Origin: Actinomycetota bacterium
GTDB taxonomy: Bacteria; Actinomycetota; Acidimicrobiia; Acidimicrobiales; Ilumatobacteraceae
Length of the DNA: 64,000 bases
NCBI GenBank assembly: GCA_030645495.1
Contig: JAUSLV010000022.1
Span: 62,001-126,000, forward strand
Reading direction: 5' to 3'
Part shown: one piece after another, positions 40,600 to 48,347 of the stretch
How the letters are laid out: each line of letters begins with the position of its first letter
Position numbering within the stretch: position 1 is the first letter of the stretch
Notes under the pieces: generated by a model
Seen by the model: the letters and a program-made list of their open reading frames with translations, nothing else
Told to the model about the DNA's origin: nothing
The model's database searches: none
Made by a program: the position numbers and the translations under genes

Positions 40600-41316
40600 G
40601 TGCGGCAGTTCTTCACCCTGCGTTTCTGGATGTCGCTGGTCGCGCTGGTCGCCCTGGTGGTGGCCGTCGGGTGGCTCACGGCGGGTTCCGACGACGGTGC
40701 CGAGGTCGCGGTGTCCGACTCCATCCTGTCGTCGGCCAGCCCCGCGCCGCGCCGCGTCGATCTGGTGCACTGGGTCACGACCGTGCAAGCACCAGGTGGT
40801 GTGGGCGTCACCGAGGGCCTGCTCGACGCCGACCTCGCCTTGCTGCTCGACCCCACGCGCACGATGGTGATCAAGGCGGGTACACCGGGCGAGATGTCGT
40901 GCCCGCTGTGGGAGCAACCCGGGCAGTGCACGGTGGCGGCGCGATTGCTGGGTGACGCGGTGCTGTGGTTCGCGCTCGTGCCCGGCCCCACGGCGACGGC
41001 GATCAAGCTGCCCGGCGTGGTACAGGTGCTCGACGACAACGTGGTGCAACTCGCCAACGGCTGGCTGCTGCGGCGGGTGTCGGTGGTGGAGCGGTCGTGC
41101 GACGACGACACCACCTCGCTGCGGAACTTCGTCGACATGTTCGGCGACACCGCCACGGCGACCTTCAGCTTCGAGCAGCAGAAGGTGGTGAAGGTGACGT
41201 GCCCGCGAGTGCGGGCCACCACCACCACATCCACCGTGCTCGACCTGTCGTCCACCATCCCCACCGCGCCCGAGTCGCTGCCTGAAGGCACCACCACCAC
41301 CGAAGAACCCGGCTGA
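40600..41316 (+). CDS. Membrane-anchored exported protein, unknown function
   Basis: A protein of 238 residues. One N-terminal membrane segment (FWMSLVALVALVVAVGWLT, about residues 8-27) is followed by an extracytoplasmic beta-rich region (HWVTTVQAPGGVGVTEGLLD, VVQLANGWLLRRVSVVERSC) and a Thr/Glu-rich tail (STVLDLSSTIPTAPES, GTTTTEEPG). No family is recognised. Three Cys in the soluble part could form a disulfide. Two palindromic repeat copies begin 22 bases after its stop. Confidence 0.65.
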   Translation: MRQFFTLRFWMSLVALVALVVAVGWLTAGSDDGAEVAVSDSILSSASPAPRRVDLVHWVTTVQAPGGVGVTEGLLDADLALLLDPTRTMVIKAGTPGEMSCPLWEQPGQCTVAARLLGDAVLWFALVPGPTATAIKLPGVVQVLDDNVVQLANGWLLRRVSVVERSCDDDTTSLRNFVDMFGDTATATFSFEQQKVVKVTCPRVRATTTTSTVLDLSSTIPTAPESLPEGTTTTEEPG

Positions 41317-41331
41317 CCCGGCTGCACGGCC

Positions 41332-41452
41332 GCGCACCATTCCCGAGGGTTCCGGCGTGACCTGCCCACGTGGAAACCCTCGGGTTGGGTCCCCGCGCAC
41401 CATTCCCGAGGGTTCCGGCGTGACCTGCCCACGTGGAAACCCTCGGGTTGGG
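41332..41452 (+). repeat. Palindromic element, copies 1 and 2, tandemly duplicated
   Basis: Copy 1 is 41338-41389 and copy 2 is 41401-41452. Each has the left arm CATTCCCGAGGGTTCC, core GGCGTGACCTGCCCACGTG and right arm GAAACCCTCGGG with a diverged end. The whole 58-bp block 41332-41389 is repeated at 41395-41452, a 63-bp period. They lie 22 bases 3' of a plus-strand gene. Confidence 0.9.
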
Positions 41453-41469
41453 ATTGGGGGTGGGGTGGA

Positions 41470-41475
41470 TATGGT
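41470..41475 (+). promoter_or_regulatory. -10 box TATGGT with a hairpin leader
   Basis: Transcription from here would start near 41482, so the 39-nt leader would be almost exactly the hairpin that pairs with the ribosome site of the next gene. Confidence 0.45.
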
Positions 41476-41482
41476 CGCGGCT

Positions 41483-41520
41483 GACTTCCTCCAGCGACAG
41501 CACTGTTCGTGGAGGTCGTC
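41483..41520 (+). promoter_or_regulatory. Hairpin that pairs with the Shine-Dalgarno site
   Basis: CCTCCA (41488-41493) pairs perfectly with TGGAGG (41510-41515), which contains the GGAGG ribosome site 5 bases before the ATG at 41521. GAC (41483-41485) can extend it by pairing with GTC (41518-41520) across a 2-nt internal loop. Translation would be low unless the hairpin opens. Confidence 0.45.
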
Positions 41521-42471
41521 ATGCCACTCCTCACCGCCCCCGCGGTCGTCGTCATCCAGCGGCAACTCGGTTCGATCACCGCCAGCCAACTGCTCCAGTG
41601 CGGCGTCAGCGAGTGGAGTCGTCGCCGCTTGATCGACGACCGCGTGATCATGCCCGTGGGGCACAGCGTCTATCGCGTGCCAGGTGTGCCGCTGACGATG
41701 GAGGCGCGGTTGGTCGTGCTGTGTCTGCAGCACCCGTCGGGCTTCATCACCGGTCCCACCGCCGGCGCGCTCACCGGGTTGCGCCGCATGCCCCTTTCGT
41801 CGCAGGTGCACCTGTGCACCCCGCACGGGCTCCGTCTCGACGTTCCCAACTTCGTGTTGCTGCGCCAATCCACAGTCACGCCGCCCGAGCATGTTCGCAC
41901 CTTGGCAAACGGCATCCATCTGGCCACCTTCGACCGTCTCGCGTTCGACCTCGGTCGCGATCTCACGGTGGCCGACCTGTCGTCGGTGATCGAGCAGATG
42001 CTGCAGCGTGGCGACACCTCCGTTGAGGCGCTGGGCGCGACGGCGCGGCTGCTCTGCGCGAAGGGTCGGCCTGGCTCCGATGTCTTCGCGAAGGTGTTGC
42101 TGCGCCGCCACGATGGTGCCGCAGCAGAGTCGCACCCCGAGCTCCTGGTGCTCCGTGGGCTGCTGCGCGCCGGCGTGCCGGTGCAGGCACAGGAGCGGCT
42201 GGTGCTGCCCAATGGCCGGTCGGTGCGGATCGACATGGCGGTGCCCGAGGTGCGCTGGGCGGTGGAGGTGGACGTGCACTCGGATCACCTGGGGTTGGAG
42301 GGCAGCACCAAGGACAAGCGCCGCGACCGAGGAATGCACTCGGTGGATTGGCAGATCGAACGGGTCACCCGTATCGACCTGCTCGACCTGCGCGGCATCC
42401 TCGAGGAACTTGTCGCGCTCTACCACCACCGACGCTCCCGCTTCTCACCATTCCCGAGGGTTTCGGCGTGA
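41521..42471 (+). CDS. AbiEi/DUF559-like protein
   Basis: A protein of 316 residues with the layout of the actinobacterial AbiEi-antitoxin-like/DUF559 proteins. An N-terminal winged-helix-like region (QLGSITASQLLQCGVSEWSR, LIDDRVIMPVGHSVYRVPGV) is followed by a middle domain, and a C-terminal very-short-patch/restriction-like fold (RSVRIDMAVPEVRWAVEVDV, DRGMHSVDWQIERVTRIDLL). No toxin partner (AbiEii-type) is next to it. The start is set by GGAGG at 41511-41515. Its last codons and stop lie inside palindromic element copy 3. Confidence 0.75.
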   Translation: MPLLTAPAVVVIQRQLGSITASQLLQCGVSEWSRRRLIDDRVIMPVGHSVYRVPGVPLTMEARLVVLCLQHPSGFITGPTAGALTGLRRMPLSSQVHLCTPHGLRLDVPNFVLLRQSTVTPPEHVRTLANGIHLATFDRLAFDLGRDLTVADLSSVIEQMLQRGDTSVEALGATARLLCAKGRPGSDVFAKVLLRRHDGAAAESHPELLVLRGLLRAGVPVQAQERLVLPNGRSVRIDMAVPEVRWAVEVDVHSDHLGLEGSTKDKRRDRGMHSVDWQIERVTRIDLLDLRGILEELVALYHHRRSRFSPFPRVSA

Positions 42472-42499
42472 CCTGCCCACGTGGAAACCCTCGCGAATG
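42449..42499 (+). repeat. Palindromic element, copy 3
   Basis: 51 bp: arm CATTCCCGAGGGTTTC, core GGCGTGACCTGCCCACGTG, arm GAAACCCTCGCGAATG (one mismatch). It contains the TGA (42469-42471) of the AbiEi/DUF559-like gene and lies between convergent genes. Confidence 0.9.
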
Positions 42500-42519
42500 G
42501 GCCGGGGCGCGGCGATGCG

Positions 42520-43599
42520 TCAGGAGCGGTGGCGGGCGACTTCGTAGGTGGCCAGGCCGGCGGCGGCGCTGACGTTGAGGCTGCTGAGGCGGCCGCGCAT
42601 CGGGATGCTGACGATCATGTCGCAGCGTTCGCGCACCAGGCGCGACAGGCCGTTGCCCTCGGCGCCCAGCACGAGGCAGATCGCGTCGGCGGCGAGGTCG
42701 CCCAGTTCGAACAGGTTGCGATCGGCTGCGTCGTCGAGGCCCACGATCCACACGCCGGCGTCCTTCATCCGCGACAACGCCGCGGGCAGCCCACCCACGA
42801 TGGCCATCGGCACGTACTCCACCGCACCAGCGGCGGCCTTGCACACCGTGGGAGTGACGTGCACCGCACGATGGCGAGGCAGCACCACGCCGTGCACGCC
42901 GGCGCCATCGCAGCAGCGCAGCAGCGCTCCGAGGTTGCCCGGATCGGTGACACCGTCGACCGCCACGAGGAACGGCACCCGGCCGCCCTTGCGCTGCAGC
43001 AGCGTGTCGAGTTCAACCTCCTGCAGCGGCGAGGCGAAGGCGATCACGCCCTGTGGGGCTTCGCTGCGGGCCTGCATGTCGAGTCGCTTGCGCGCCGTCT
43101 GGGTGACGGTGATGCGCATCGTCTTGGCGATCTCGACGATGTCGCTCACGATCTCGCTCTCGTCGGGATCGGAGGCGACCCAGATCTCCTTCACCCGGCG
43201 ATTACCGGCGATCAACAGTTCGCGCACGGCCTGACGACCCTCCACCTGCTCGCCGCCGAGCGGCTTGTCGGTGGACGACGCGCGGGGCTCTTCGCCGGGT
43301 CGCGCGATGCGCCCGGTGCGACCAGCACCACGTGAGGCGAACTTGCGCGACCCGGTGACGCCGCGGTTGCTGGCGCTGGAACGCGACCCGCCGCCCGAGC
43401 GACTACCACCGCTACTGCCACGCGGTCCACCGGCGGCACCACCCGCGCCAGCGGCACCGCCCACGGAACCCGGGCCACCACTGCTGGAGCGCGACCCGCC
43501 GGCACTGCCCGATCCGCTGGCCGGGCGCGGCCGCGCCTTGCCGGTGCCCGAGGTGCGTGCCCCGCGCGGTCCTCCTTGTGCAGGCTTCTTCGGCTTCAC
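42520..43599 (-). CDS. rlmB: 23S rRNA (guanosine-2'-O-)-methyltransferase RlmB
   Basis: A SPOUT methyltransferase that modifies the ribose of a 23S rRNA guanosine (G2251 in E. coli). The protein has 359 residues from the GTG at 43599. The first 105 or so are a Gly/Ser/Arg-rich disordered tail. Then come the L30e-like substrate domain (VEGRQAVRELLIAGNRRVKE) and the knot: VAVDGVTDPGNLGALLRC, ICLVLGAEGNGLSRLVRERC and IPMRGRLSSLNVSAAAGLAT. The start overlaps the ispDF stop (GTGA). RlmB beside IspF is also seen in mycobacteria. Confidence 0.93.
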   Translation of the reverse strand: MKPKKPAQGGPRGARTSGTGKARPRPASGSGSAGGSRSSSGGPGSVGGAAGAGGAAGGPRGSSGGSRSGGGSRSSASNRGVTGSRKFASRGAGRTGRIARPGEEPRASSTDKPLGGEQVEGRQAVRELLIAGNRRVKEIWVASDPDESEIVSDIVEIAKTMRITVTQTARKRLDMQARSEAPQGVIAFASPLQEVELDTLLQRKGGRVPFLVAVDGVTDPGNLGALLRCCDGAGVHGVVLPRHRAVHVTPTVCKAAAGAVEYVPMAIVGGLPAALSRMKDAGVWIVGLDDAADRNLFELGDLAADAICLVLGAEGNGLSRLVRERCDMIVSIPMRGRLSSLNVSAAAGLATYEVARHRS

Positions 43600-44771
43600 G
43601 GCGTACCCACCTTGTTGATCACGGCCACCGCCCACACGGCGATGCCCTCCTGTCGTCCCAGTGCACCAAGGCCCTCGGCCCGGCGCCCCTTCACCGTCAC
43701 CGGCGCCCCGGCGGCCTCACTGAGGCGTGCTTGCATCGCCGGCTTGTGCGGCGCCAGCTTCGGCGTCTCGCACACCACCGAGCAATCGACGTTGCCGATC
43801 GCGTACCCAGCGCCGCGCACGAGCGCGGCGGCCTGGCGCAGCAGGATCAGCGAATCGACGCCCTTCCATTGCGGGTCGGTGTCGGGGAAGTGTTCGCCGA
43901 TGTCGCCCAGCCCGGCGGCACCGAGCAGCGCATCGGTGACCGCGTGCGCCACCGCGTCGGCGTCGCTGTGGCCGTGCAGGCCGGGGTGGCCGTCGAACAC
44001 GACGCCACCCAGCACGAGCGGCCGGGTGGGGTCGTCGCTGAAGCGGTGGATGTCGAAACCCTGGCCGACGCGGATCTGGCTGCCCGTCGCCATGGTGCCC
44101 TCCAGTTGTGCTCGTGCCCAGTGCAGGTCGTCGGGGTCGGTGATCTTGCGGTTGCGGGCGTCGCCGGGCACCACCACCACGCGGCCACCGGCGGCTTCCA
44201 CCAGCGCAGCATCGTCGGTGGCCGTGTTGCTGAGCGGGCCGCCGCTCGCGTGGGCGGCGCGCAGCACCGACGCACGGAACGCCTGCGGGGTCTGCACGGC
44301 CATGAGGTGCGAGCGGGGCGGGGTGTGCACCACGGAGCTGTCGTCGTCGACCTGTTTGATCGTGTCGGTGACCGGCGTGCCGGGGATCGCCGCGTCGGCC
44401 CCCGCGGCAACTGCCGTGATCACTCGCTGGAAGAGCGCGGCGTCGGCGAACGGGCGAGCGCCGTCGTGCACACATACGATCGTGGCCTCGGTGGGCACGG
44501 TGGCCAGGCCGGCGCGCACGCTCTCGCTGCGGCTGGCGCCTCCCGCCACCCCACCTTCGCGGGCGGCGTCGGCCGCGGGCAGCACGATCACCACGCCGTC
44601 GCGGGCGCCGTCGCACGCCTGGCGAGCGGTGCCGACGGCCCAATCGAGCACCCGCCGATCGCCCAATTGTTCGTATTGTTTGGGTCCGCCGAAGCGCTGG
44701 CCGGACCCGCCGGCGACGACGATCGTCCACACGATCTCGTGGGCAGTCATCGCTTGCTGTGTGGACACCAT
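43596..44771 (-). CDS. ispDF: Bifunctional IspD/IspF of the MEP isoprenoid pathway
   Basis: A protein of 391 residues that fuses two non-consecutive steps. The N-terminal IspD (CDP-methylerythritol synthesis) has WTIVVAGGSGQRFGGPKQYE and VCVHDGARPFADAALF. The C-terminal IspF (cyclisation to MEcPP) has IRVGQGFDIHRFSDDP, with the metal-binding DxH, plus GLHGHSDADAVAHAVTDALL and IGEHFPDTDPQWKG. Fusions of IspD and IspF occur in several lineages. The ATG at 44771 is used; an ATG at 44750 (MTAHEIVW) is an alternative and leaves a more normal distance to the TACCCT box at 44776-44781. Confidence 0.95.
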   Translation of the reverse strand: MVSTQQAMTAHEIVWTIVVAGGSGQRFGGPKQYEQLGDRRVLDWAVGTARQACDGARDGVVIVLPAADAAREGGVAGGASRSESVRAGLATVPTEATIVCVHDGARPFADAALFQRVITAVAAGADAAIPGTPVTDTIKQVDDDSSVVHTPPRSHLMAVQTPQAFRASVLRAAHASGGPLSNTATDDAALVEAAGGRVVVVPGDARNRKITDPDDLHWARAQLEGTMATGSQIRVGQGFDIHRFSDDPTRPLVLGGVVFDGHPGLHGHSDADAVAHAVTDALLGAAGLGDIGEHFPDTDPQWKGVDSLILLRQAAALVRGAGYAIGNVDCSVVCETPKLAPHKPAMQARLSEAAGAPVTVKGRRAEGLGALGRQEGIAVWAVAVINKVGTP

Positions 44772-44775
44772 GGCG

Positions 44776-44781
44776 AGGGTA
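44776..44781 (-). promoter_or_regulatory. -10 box TACCCT of ispDF
   Basis: It lies 4 bases before the ATG at 44771 and 25 before the ATG at 44750, and one base from the oppositely directed box of the Crp-family gene. Confidence 0.4.
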
Positions 44782-44782
44782 G

Positions 44783-44788
44783 TACCGT
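44783..44788 (+). promoter_or_regulatory. -10 box TACCGT of a leaderless gene
   Basis: It ends 9 bases before the ATG at 44798. Confidence 0.5.
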
Positions 44789-44797
44789 CATCTGCAC

Positions 44798-45460
44798 ATG
44801 GCTCACGAAGAACTGCTCGCCCGTACCGATTTCTTCGGTGACGCACCGGCCGCGCTGATACGCGACCTGGCCGCGTCCGGCTCGGAACTCCCTCTCATCC
44901 GCGGCGACGTGCTGTTCCGTGAAGGCGATGTCGCCGAATCCCTGTACCTCGTGATCAGTGGCCGCGTGGCCATCGCGATCGCCAATCCGATCGACCATCG
45001 CGAAACCGTGGTGGCGCTGATGGATGCCGGCGACCTGTTCGGCGAGATGTCGCTGCTCGACGACGGTCCGCGCTCGGCCCTCGCTCGCGCGCTCGAGCCG
45101 TCCACCGTGTTCGCGATCCCGTTCGACCCGGTGGTGCGCGCGTTCCGCAGCGACCCGGCACTGCTGTGGGGGGTCACCCGCCTGCTCGCCACGCGCCTGC
45201 GGGTGATGGACGAGGCGTTGGCGGACAGCGTGTTCCTCGACGTCACCGGCCGTACCGCCAAGCGCCTGCTCGAGTTGTCCGACGGCCACGACGAGTTCCA
45301 GCTGCCGATCACGCAGGAAGAGCTCGCCGGCATGGTGGGCGCCTCGCGCGAGCGGGTCAACAAGGCGATTGCCAGCTTCATCCGCCTCGGCTGGATCGAC
45401 CAGCACGATCGTCGCTACGTGCTGCTGAAGCGCGACGCCCTCGAACTCCGCGCCCGCTGA
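44798..45460 (+). CDS. Crp/Fnr-family transcriptional regulator
   Basis: A protein of 220 residues. The N-terminal cyclic nucleotide-binding domain is clear (ELPLIRGDVLFREGDVAESL, DAGDLFGEMSLLDDGPRSAL), with a phosphate-binding cassette of FGEMSLLDDGPRSA that resembles cAMP-binding types. The C-terminal winged helix (ITQEELAGMVGASRERVNKA) is the DNA reader. It is close to the mycobacterial Crp layout. Its promoter abuts the ispDF promoter on the opposite strand. Confidence 0.9.
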   Translation: MAHEELLARTDFFGDAPAALIRDLAASGSELPLIRGDVLFREGDVAESLYLVISGRVAIAIANPIDHRETVVALMDAGDLFGEMSLLDDGPRSALARALEPSTVFAIPFDPVVRAFRSDPALLWGVTRLLATRLRVMDEALADSVFLDVTGRTAKRLLELSDGHDEFQLPITQEELAGMVGASRERVNKAIASFIRLGWIDQHDRRYVLLKRDALELRAR

Positions 45461-45486
45461 CCGCGAGCGGCCCGCGCAGCCCTGAC

Positions 45487-46254
45487 TCAGGCGTCGCGGC
45501 GGTTGACGGACCAGGCGCCCAGTGACGCGAGGGCCAGGGCGACGGCGCCGAAGTAGATGCCGGCGGCCAGGCGGGTGGGGCCGCCGTCGTTGAGGTCGAG
45601 CACGGCCATGCGGATGCCGGCCTGGAACGGCATCCAGCGGCCGACATCACTGTCGTCGAGGATCAGCCCGAGCAGGCCACCCACCAGGCCTTCGGCGATC
45701 AGCGGCCACACGATCAGGATCGAGACTGCCGCGGGCGTGCTGCGGGTGATCATGCCCAAGCTGTACCCGGCCAGCGCCATCATGCCGGTGAGCAGCACCG
45801 TGCCCACCATCGCCGGTACGGCCGTGTCGGCGAACGCGAGGTCCATCGTGGCGCCACGACCATCGGCGATGGCGCTGCCGGCGAACCAGCCGATGAGCTG
45901 CACGATCGTGGCCAGCACCATGCCGAACCCGACGGCCACGGCACCCTTGGCGAGCACCACGTGCAGGCGCTTGGGTGTGGCGGCGAAGGTGGGCCGGATG
46001 GTGCCGAACCCGTATTCGGCGGTGATCGAGGCAGCCGCCACCACACCGCACAGCAGCGCGCTGACCACCGACGTGCCGGTGAGCACGCCCACGTAGTCGC
46101 GAGTGGTGAGCGTGTTGAACCCCGTGTCGTCGCCGCGGAAGTAGGCGGTGAGCAGGGCCACCACCAACGGGAACGCAAGGGCGATGATGCCCAGCACCCA
46201 GTTCATGGTGACCGTGCGCAGCTTGATCCACTCGGCCCGCAGCAGGTTGATCAT
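45487..46254 (-). CDS. ABC-2 type transporter permease
   Basis: A protein of 255 residues with about six membrane segments. MINLLRAEWIKLRTVTMNWV is the typical start of ABC-2/CcmB-like permeases, and SITAEYGFGTIRPTFAATPKRLHV is the conserved coupling segment after the second span. Its ATG overlaps the stop of the ATPase gene (ATGA at 46251-46254). Together they form an efflux-type transporter; the substrate is unknown. Confidence 0.88.
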   Translation of the reverse strand: MINLLRAEWIKLRTVTMNWVLGIIALAFPLVVALLTAYFRGDDTGFNTLTTRDYVGVLTGTSVVSALLCGVVAAASITAEYGFGTIRPTFAATPKRLHVVLAKGAVAVGFGMVLATIVQLIGWFAGSAIADGRGATMDLAFADTAVPAMVGTVLLTGMMALAGYSLGMITRSTPAAVSILIVWPLIAEGLVGGLLGLILDDSDVGRWMPFQAGIRMAVLDLNDGGPTRLAAGIYFGAVALALASLGAWSVNRRDA

Positions 46255-47171
46255 GCGCCACCACCCATCGCGGCCGAACGGTACTCCTGCGCGGCGGCGG
46301 TGACCTTCAAGAACGCGTCCTCCAACGAGCCGGTCTGCGGCGACAGTTCGTGCAACACGATGGCCTCGCGAGCGGCCAGCTCGCCCACCTGCTCGCACGC
46401 CAGGCCGTGCACGTCGAGCGTGGTGTCGTCGACGGCCACCACCTCGCCGCCGGCGGCGGACAGCGTGGAGGCGAAGCCGGCGACCGCGGGCGACTTCACT
46501 CGCACCCACCGGTCGGCGTGGCGATCGACGAAGTCGGCAACGGTGCACTGCTCGATGAGGCGGCCCTGCCCGATCACCACCAGGTCGTTCGCCATCAGCG
46601 AGATCTCGGACAGTTGGTGGCTGCTGACCAGCACGGTGCGACCCTGGCCGGCGAGGTGCGTGAGCACGTCGCGGATCCAGCGGATGCCTTCGGGGTCGAG
46701 GCCGTTGGCCGGCTCGTCGAGGATCACCGTGTGCGGGTCGCCCAGCAGCACGCCGGCCAGGCCCAGGCGTTGCTTCATGCCCAGCGAGTAACTGCGCACG
46801 CGTGCGCCGCCCACCGAGCCGAGGCCCACCAGCTCGAGCACCTCGTCCACGCGGCGGCGGGCGATGCCGTTGCTGGCCGCCAGCCAGCGCAAGTGGTTGC
46901 GCCCGCTACGGCCGGGGTGCACGTAGCCCGCGTCGAGCAGCGCGCCCACCTCGTGCAGGGGCCGGTGCAGGCTGCGGTAGGGGCGCCCGTCGAACAAGGT
47001 GGTACCCGACTGGCTGCGATCGAGGTCGAGCATGCAGCGCATGGTGGTGCTCTTACCCGAGCCGTTGGGGCCGAGGAAGCCGGTGACCACGCCGGGGCGC
47101 ACGTCGAAGCCGAGGTGATCGACCGCCAGCTTCGAGCCGAAGCGCTTGGTGAGGTCGGCGACGGTGATCAT
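46251..47171 (-). CDS. ABC transporter ATP-binding protein
   Basis: A protein of 306 residues of the DRA/ABC-2 class. Walker A is GFLGPNGSGKSTTMRCML, the signature is SYSLGMKQRLGLAGVLLGDP, and Walker B is TVILDEPANGLDPEGI. The C-terminal extension of about 90 residues (GFASTLSAAGGEVVAVDDTT) is typical of drug or peptide exporters. It is co-translated with the permease and begins 12 bases after the lipoprotein gene, so all three may form one unit. Confidence 0.92.
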   Translation of the reverse strand: MITVADLTKRFGSKLAVDHLGFDVRPGVVTGFLGPNGSGKSTTMRCMLDLDRSQSGTTLFDGRPYRSLHRPLHEVGALLDAGYVHPGRSGRNHLRWLAASNGIARRRVDEVLELVGLGSVGGARVRSYSLGMKQRLGLAGVLLGDPHTVILDEPANGLDPEGIRWIRDVLTHLAGQGRTVLVSSHQLSEISLMANDLVVIGQGRLIEQCTVADFVDRHADRWVRVKSPAVAGFASTLSAAGGEVVAVDDTTLDVHGLACEQVGELAAREAIVLHELSPQTGSLEDAFLKVTAAAQEYRSAAMGGGA

Positions 47172-47183
47172 CGAAGCCGATCC

Positions 47184-48347
47184 TTACAGGTTGTCGGCGA
47201 AGGCGTTGGCGACGACGGCGACATCGGTGCCGTTGACCTCGATCTCGCGCAGCATCTGGTTCAGCTTCTCGGTGGTGAGCATGCCGATCAGCGAGTTGAG
47301 CGCGTCGGTGACCTCGGGAGCATTGACCGTCGATGACATCAGCACGATCAGCGAGTTGTTGGGCAGCATGTACTGGTCGTCGAACAACAGCGAGAGCTGC
47401 TGCTCGGTGATCACCGGGTCGAACGAGTCGACCACGAAGCAGTCGGCGGTGCCGTCGGCGATCGCAGTGGCGATGTCGGCTGCTTCCACCGTCACGACAT
47501 CGGCGAACTCGGGCGCGTAGTACTGCTCGAACACCGCCAGCCCGGCTTCGTCGTCGGCGATCCATGCCGCCGGGGCACCGAGGCGCAGTTGCGGGGCCAG
47601 CGAGGCCAGGTCGGTGAGCGAGAACAACTGGTAGAGAGACAGCGTCTTCATCGTGGCTGCCGAGCAGCCGATCACGTCGCGGCGTTCGGCCGGCGAACCC
47701 TCGTAGGCGATGAGCGTGGTGGGGATCGTGCCGTTGATCGCGAACAGCTGGGCCGTCACCGAGCGCTCGTTGGTGGGAACCAGCGTCGAGGTGGTGGTGC
47801 TCTCCACCGTGGTGGTGGTGGTCTCGCTCGACGTGGTGGTGGTGCTGCTGTCGGCGGTGGTGGTGGCGCTGCCCGTGTCGGTGGTGGGCACGGTGGTCTC
47901 GGTGGCGATCGTGGTGGTGGGCATCAGGATCGGCGCGCGAGTGGTGGCCGGCGCCGGATCGGTGGTGGCCGTGGTGGGCACCGTGGTGGTGCCGCTCTCG
48001 ACGGCGTCGAGCACGAACTTCAGCAGATCGCGACTGAACTCGGGGATCATGTCGAACTGGCCGTCCTGCAGCGCCTGGAAGTACTCGGCGCGGTCCATGT
48101 CGACGGGGTCCTTGCGGGTGACGCGCACGCCCTTGTTCTCGAGCACGCGGGCGTAGATCGCCGCCATCAGCTGGCTCTGCGTGTCGCCCTTCACCGAGGT
48201 GATGGCCACGCGGGGCATCAACTGCGGAACCGGGGTGGTGTCCTCGGTCTTCTTCGAGCAGGCGACGCCAGCCAGCGCGAGGATCGCGAGGCCGGCGGCG
48301 CCGAGGGCGCGAGTGGTGTGGCGTGCTGAGTGGTTCGTCCGCTTCAT
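47184..48347 (-). CDS. OpuAC-like substrate-binding lipoprotein with a Thr-rich insertion
   Basis: A protein of 387 residues with a lipoprotein signal (LGAAGLAILALAGVAC, lipobox LAGVAC). The fold resembles the glycine betaine/choline-binding OpuAC group (VAITSVKGDTQSQLMAAIYARV, GQFDMIPEFSRDLLKF, then DSFDPVITEQQLSLLFDDQY and LNSLIGMLTTEKLNQMLREI). Between the first and second lobes sits a mucin-like insertion of about 75 residues made of Thr, Ser and Pro. Its ATG overlaps the stop of the FtsK-like gene. It also has its own TAGGCT box. Confidence 0.72.
   Translation of the reverse strand: MKRTNHSARHTTRALGAAGLAILALAGVACSKKTEDTTPVPQLMPRVAITSVKGDTQSQLMAAIYARVLENKGVRVTRKDPVDMDRAEYFQALQDGQFDMIPEFSRDLLKFVLDAVESGTTTVPTTATTDPAPATTRAPILMPTTTIATETTVPTTDTGSATTTADSSTTTTSSETTTTTVESTTTSTLVPTNERSVTAQLFAINGTIPTTLIAYEGSPAERRDVIGCSAATMKTLSLYQLFSLTDLASLAPQLRLGAPAAWIADDEAGLAVFEQYYAPEFADVVTVEAADIATAIADGTADCFVVDSFDPVITEQQLSLLFDDQYMLPNNSLIVLMSSTVNAPEVTDALNSLIGMLTTEKLNQMLREIEVNGTDVAVVANAFADNL

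Noticed and set aside
39220-42429. An open frame of 1069 codons on the minus strand across hemL, the 40600 gene and the AbiEi-like gene
   Set aside because: Its translation is His/Arg/Gly-rich low complexity and lies antisense to conserved genes. It is a shadow of high GC content.
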